A stretch of DNA of 64,000 nucleotides from Apricaphanius iberus. Lineage: Eukaryota > Chordata > Actinopteri > Cyprinodontiformes > Aphaniidae. The notes below the pieces were generated by a model. That model saw only the letters and a list, made by a program, of their open reading frames with translations, was not told the DNA's origin and searched no databases. The stretch lies in assembly GCA_028564705.1 (NCBI GenBank), contig JAPXFQ010001349.1, positions 364,001-428,000 on the forward strand, written 5' to 3'. A program made the position numbers and the translations under genes. Of this stretch, positions 63,537 to 64,000 are shown one piece after another; positions within the stretch are counted from its first letter, which is position 1, and each line of letters begins with the position of its first letter.

Positions 63537-64000
63537 GGACTCCATGACAGGACAGGACGACACTTTAAAATTTTGGACTGTTTTTAAAGCTCTTCCTGTT
63601 CACAAGCTACCCTTCCTCCACCCCCTATCAGGGTCAACCCACCCTCTGCCCCAAATTAAGCTATGATGCTACCCTCATGTGTGCTGTTTCATGGTAGCAG
63701 TTCAGAGACAGTTGTACTCCTATCCACCGATGTGAAGGTATGAAGAACACTTCTGTGTTACAGGAGCACAGATGCTGTGCACTTATGGTTTTGGCTGGTT
63801 CAAAGCAGATTCGGTGTACACTGTGTTTTTTAACTTTTTACTGTACAGATTATAAGACAGGGCATTATACCATCATCCACTATTGTCAGTAATTTGGAGG
63901 TACACCTACCTCAAATGCAAAAAAAACCCTAAACACAACAAAAAAATAAAAAACAACAACAAACAAATCATGTTATAAACATTTGGCAAGTAGAAAGGTT
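63537..64000 (+). other. irf1: irf1 3'UTR
   Basis: Non-coding to the window end. An AATAAA at 63945-63950 sits in an A-rich stretch and may be a polyadenylation signal or chance. The true end may lie beyond the window. Confidence 0.6.

Overview
The window is vertebrate nuclear DNA, almost certainly from a ray-finned (teleost) fish. Genes are split into short exons with GT-AG introns. The background is AT-rich with many microsatellites and old transposon and SINE fragments of types common in teleosts. I cannot name the species; the repeat types suggest a percomorph.

Three genes lie in tandem on the minus strand. (1) fnip1: only the first coding piece (19 codons, 1-57) and its promoter are inside the window. 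(2) A small gene at 1222-5048 that I assign to meikin (meiotic kinetochore factor), mainly from its position between fnip1 and acsl6. I assembled eight phase-compatible exons giving about 337 residues. (3) acsl6, a long-chain acyl-CoA synthetase, at 9012-47697. I assembled it completely: 21 coding exons, 2169 nt, 722 residues, all intron phases consistent and all catalytic motifs intact. Intron 1 is 13.3 kb. irf1 lies on the plus strand at 60790-64000. It has a TATA-box promoter, one untranslated exon and nine coding exons encoding 293 residues, with an intact IRF DNA-binding domain.

The order fnip1-meikin-acsl6-irf1 matches human 5q31.1 (FNIP1, MEIKIN, ACSL6, then IL3/CSF2 and others, then IRF1). 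This is the main argument for acsl6 rather than acsl1 and for irf1 rather than irf2. I saw no IL3/CSF2-like gene in the 13 kb between acsl6 and irf1. That interval holds repeats and a few GC-rich patches.

The four genes are not a functional unit: folliculin/AMPK signalling, meiotic kinetochores, fatty-acid activation and interferon signalling. Their linkage is ancestral synteny. The most useful non-coding signals are a palindromic RFX X-box upstream of meikin, a GAS (STAT1) site and a near-kappaB site upstream of irf1, two near-perfect palindromes (23865-23910 and 48683-48774), and two TIR elements (5825-6864; and 32540-33239 with 8-bp target duplications). I found no clear sign of a wholly new system. 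The meikin-like gene is the least conventional part of the window.
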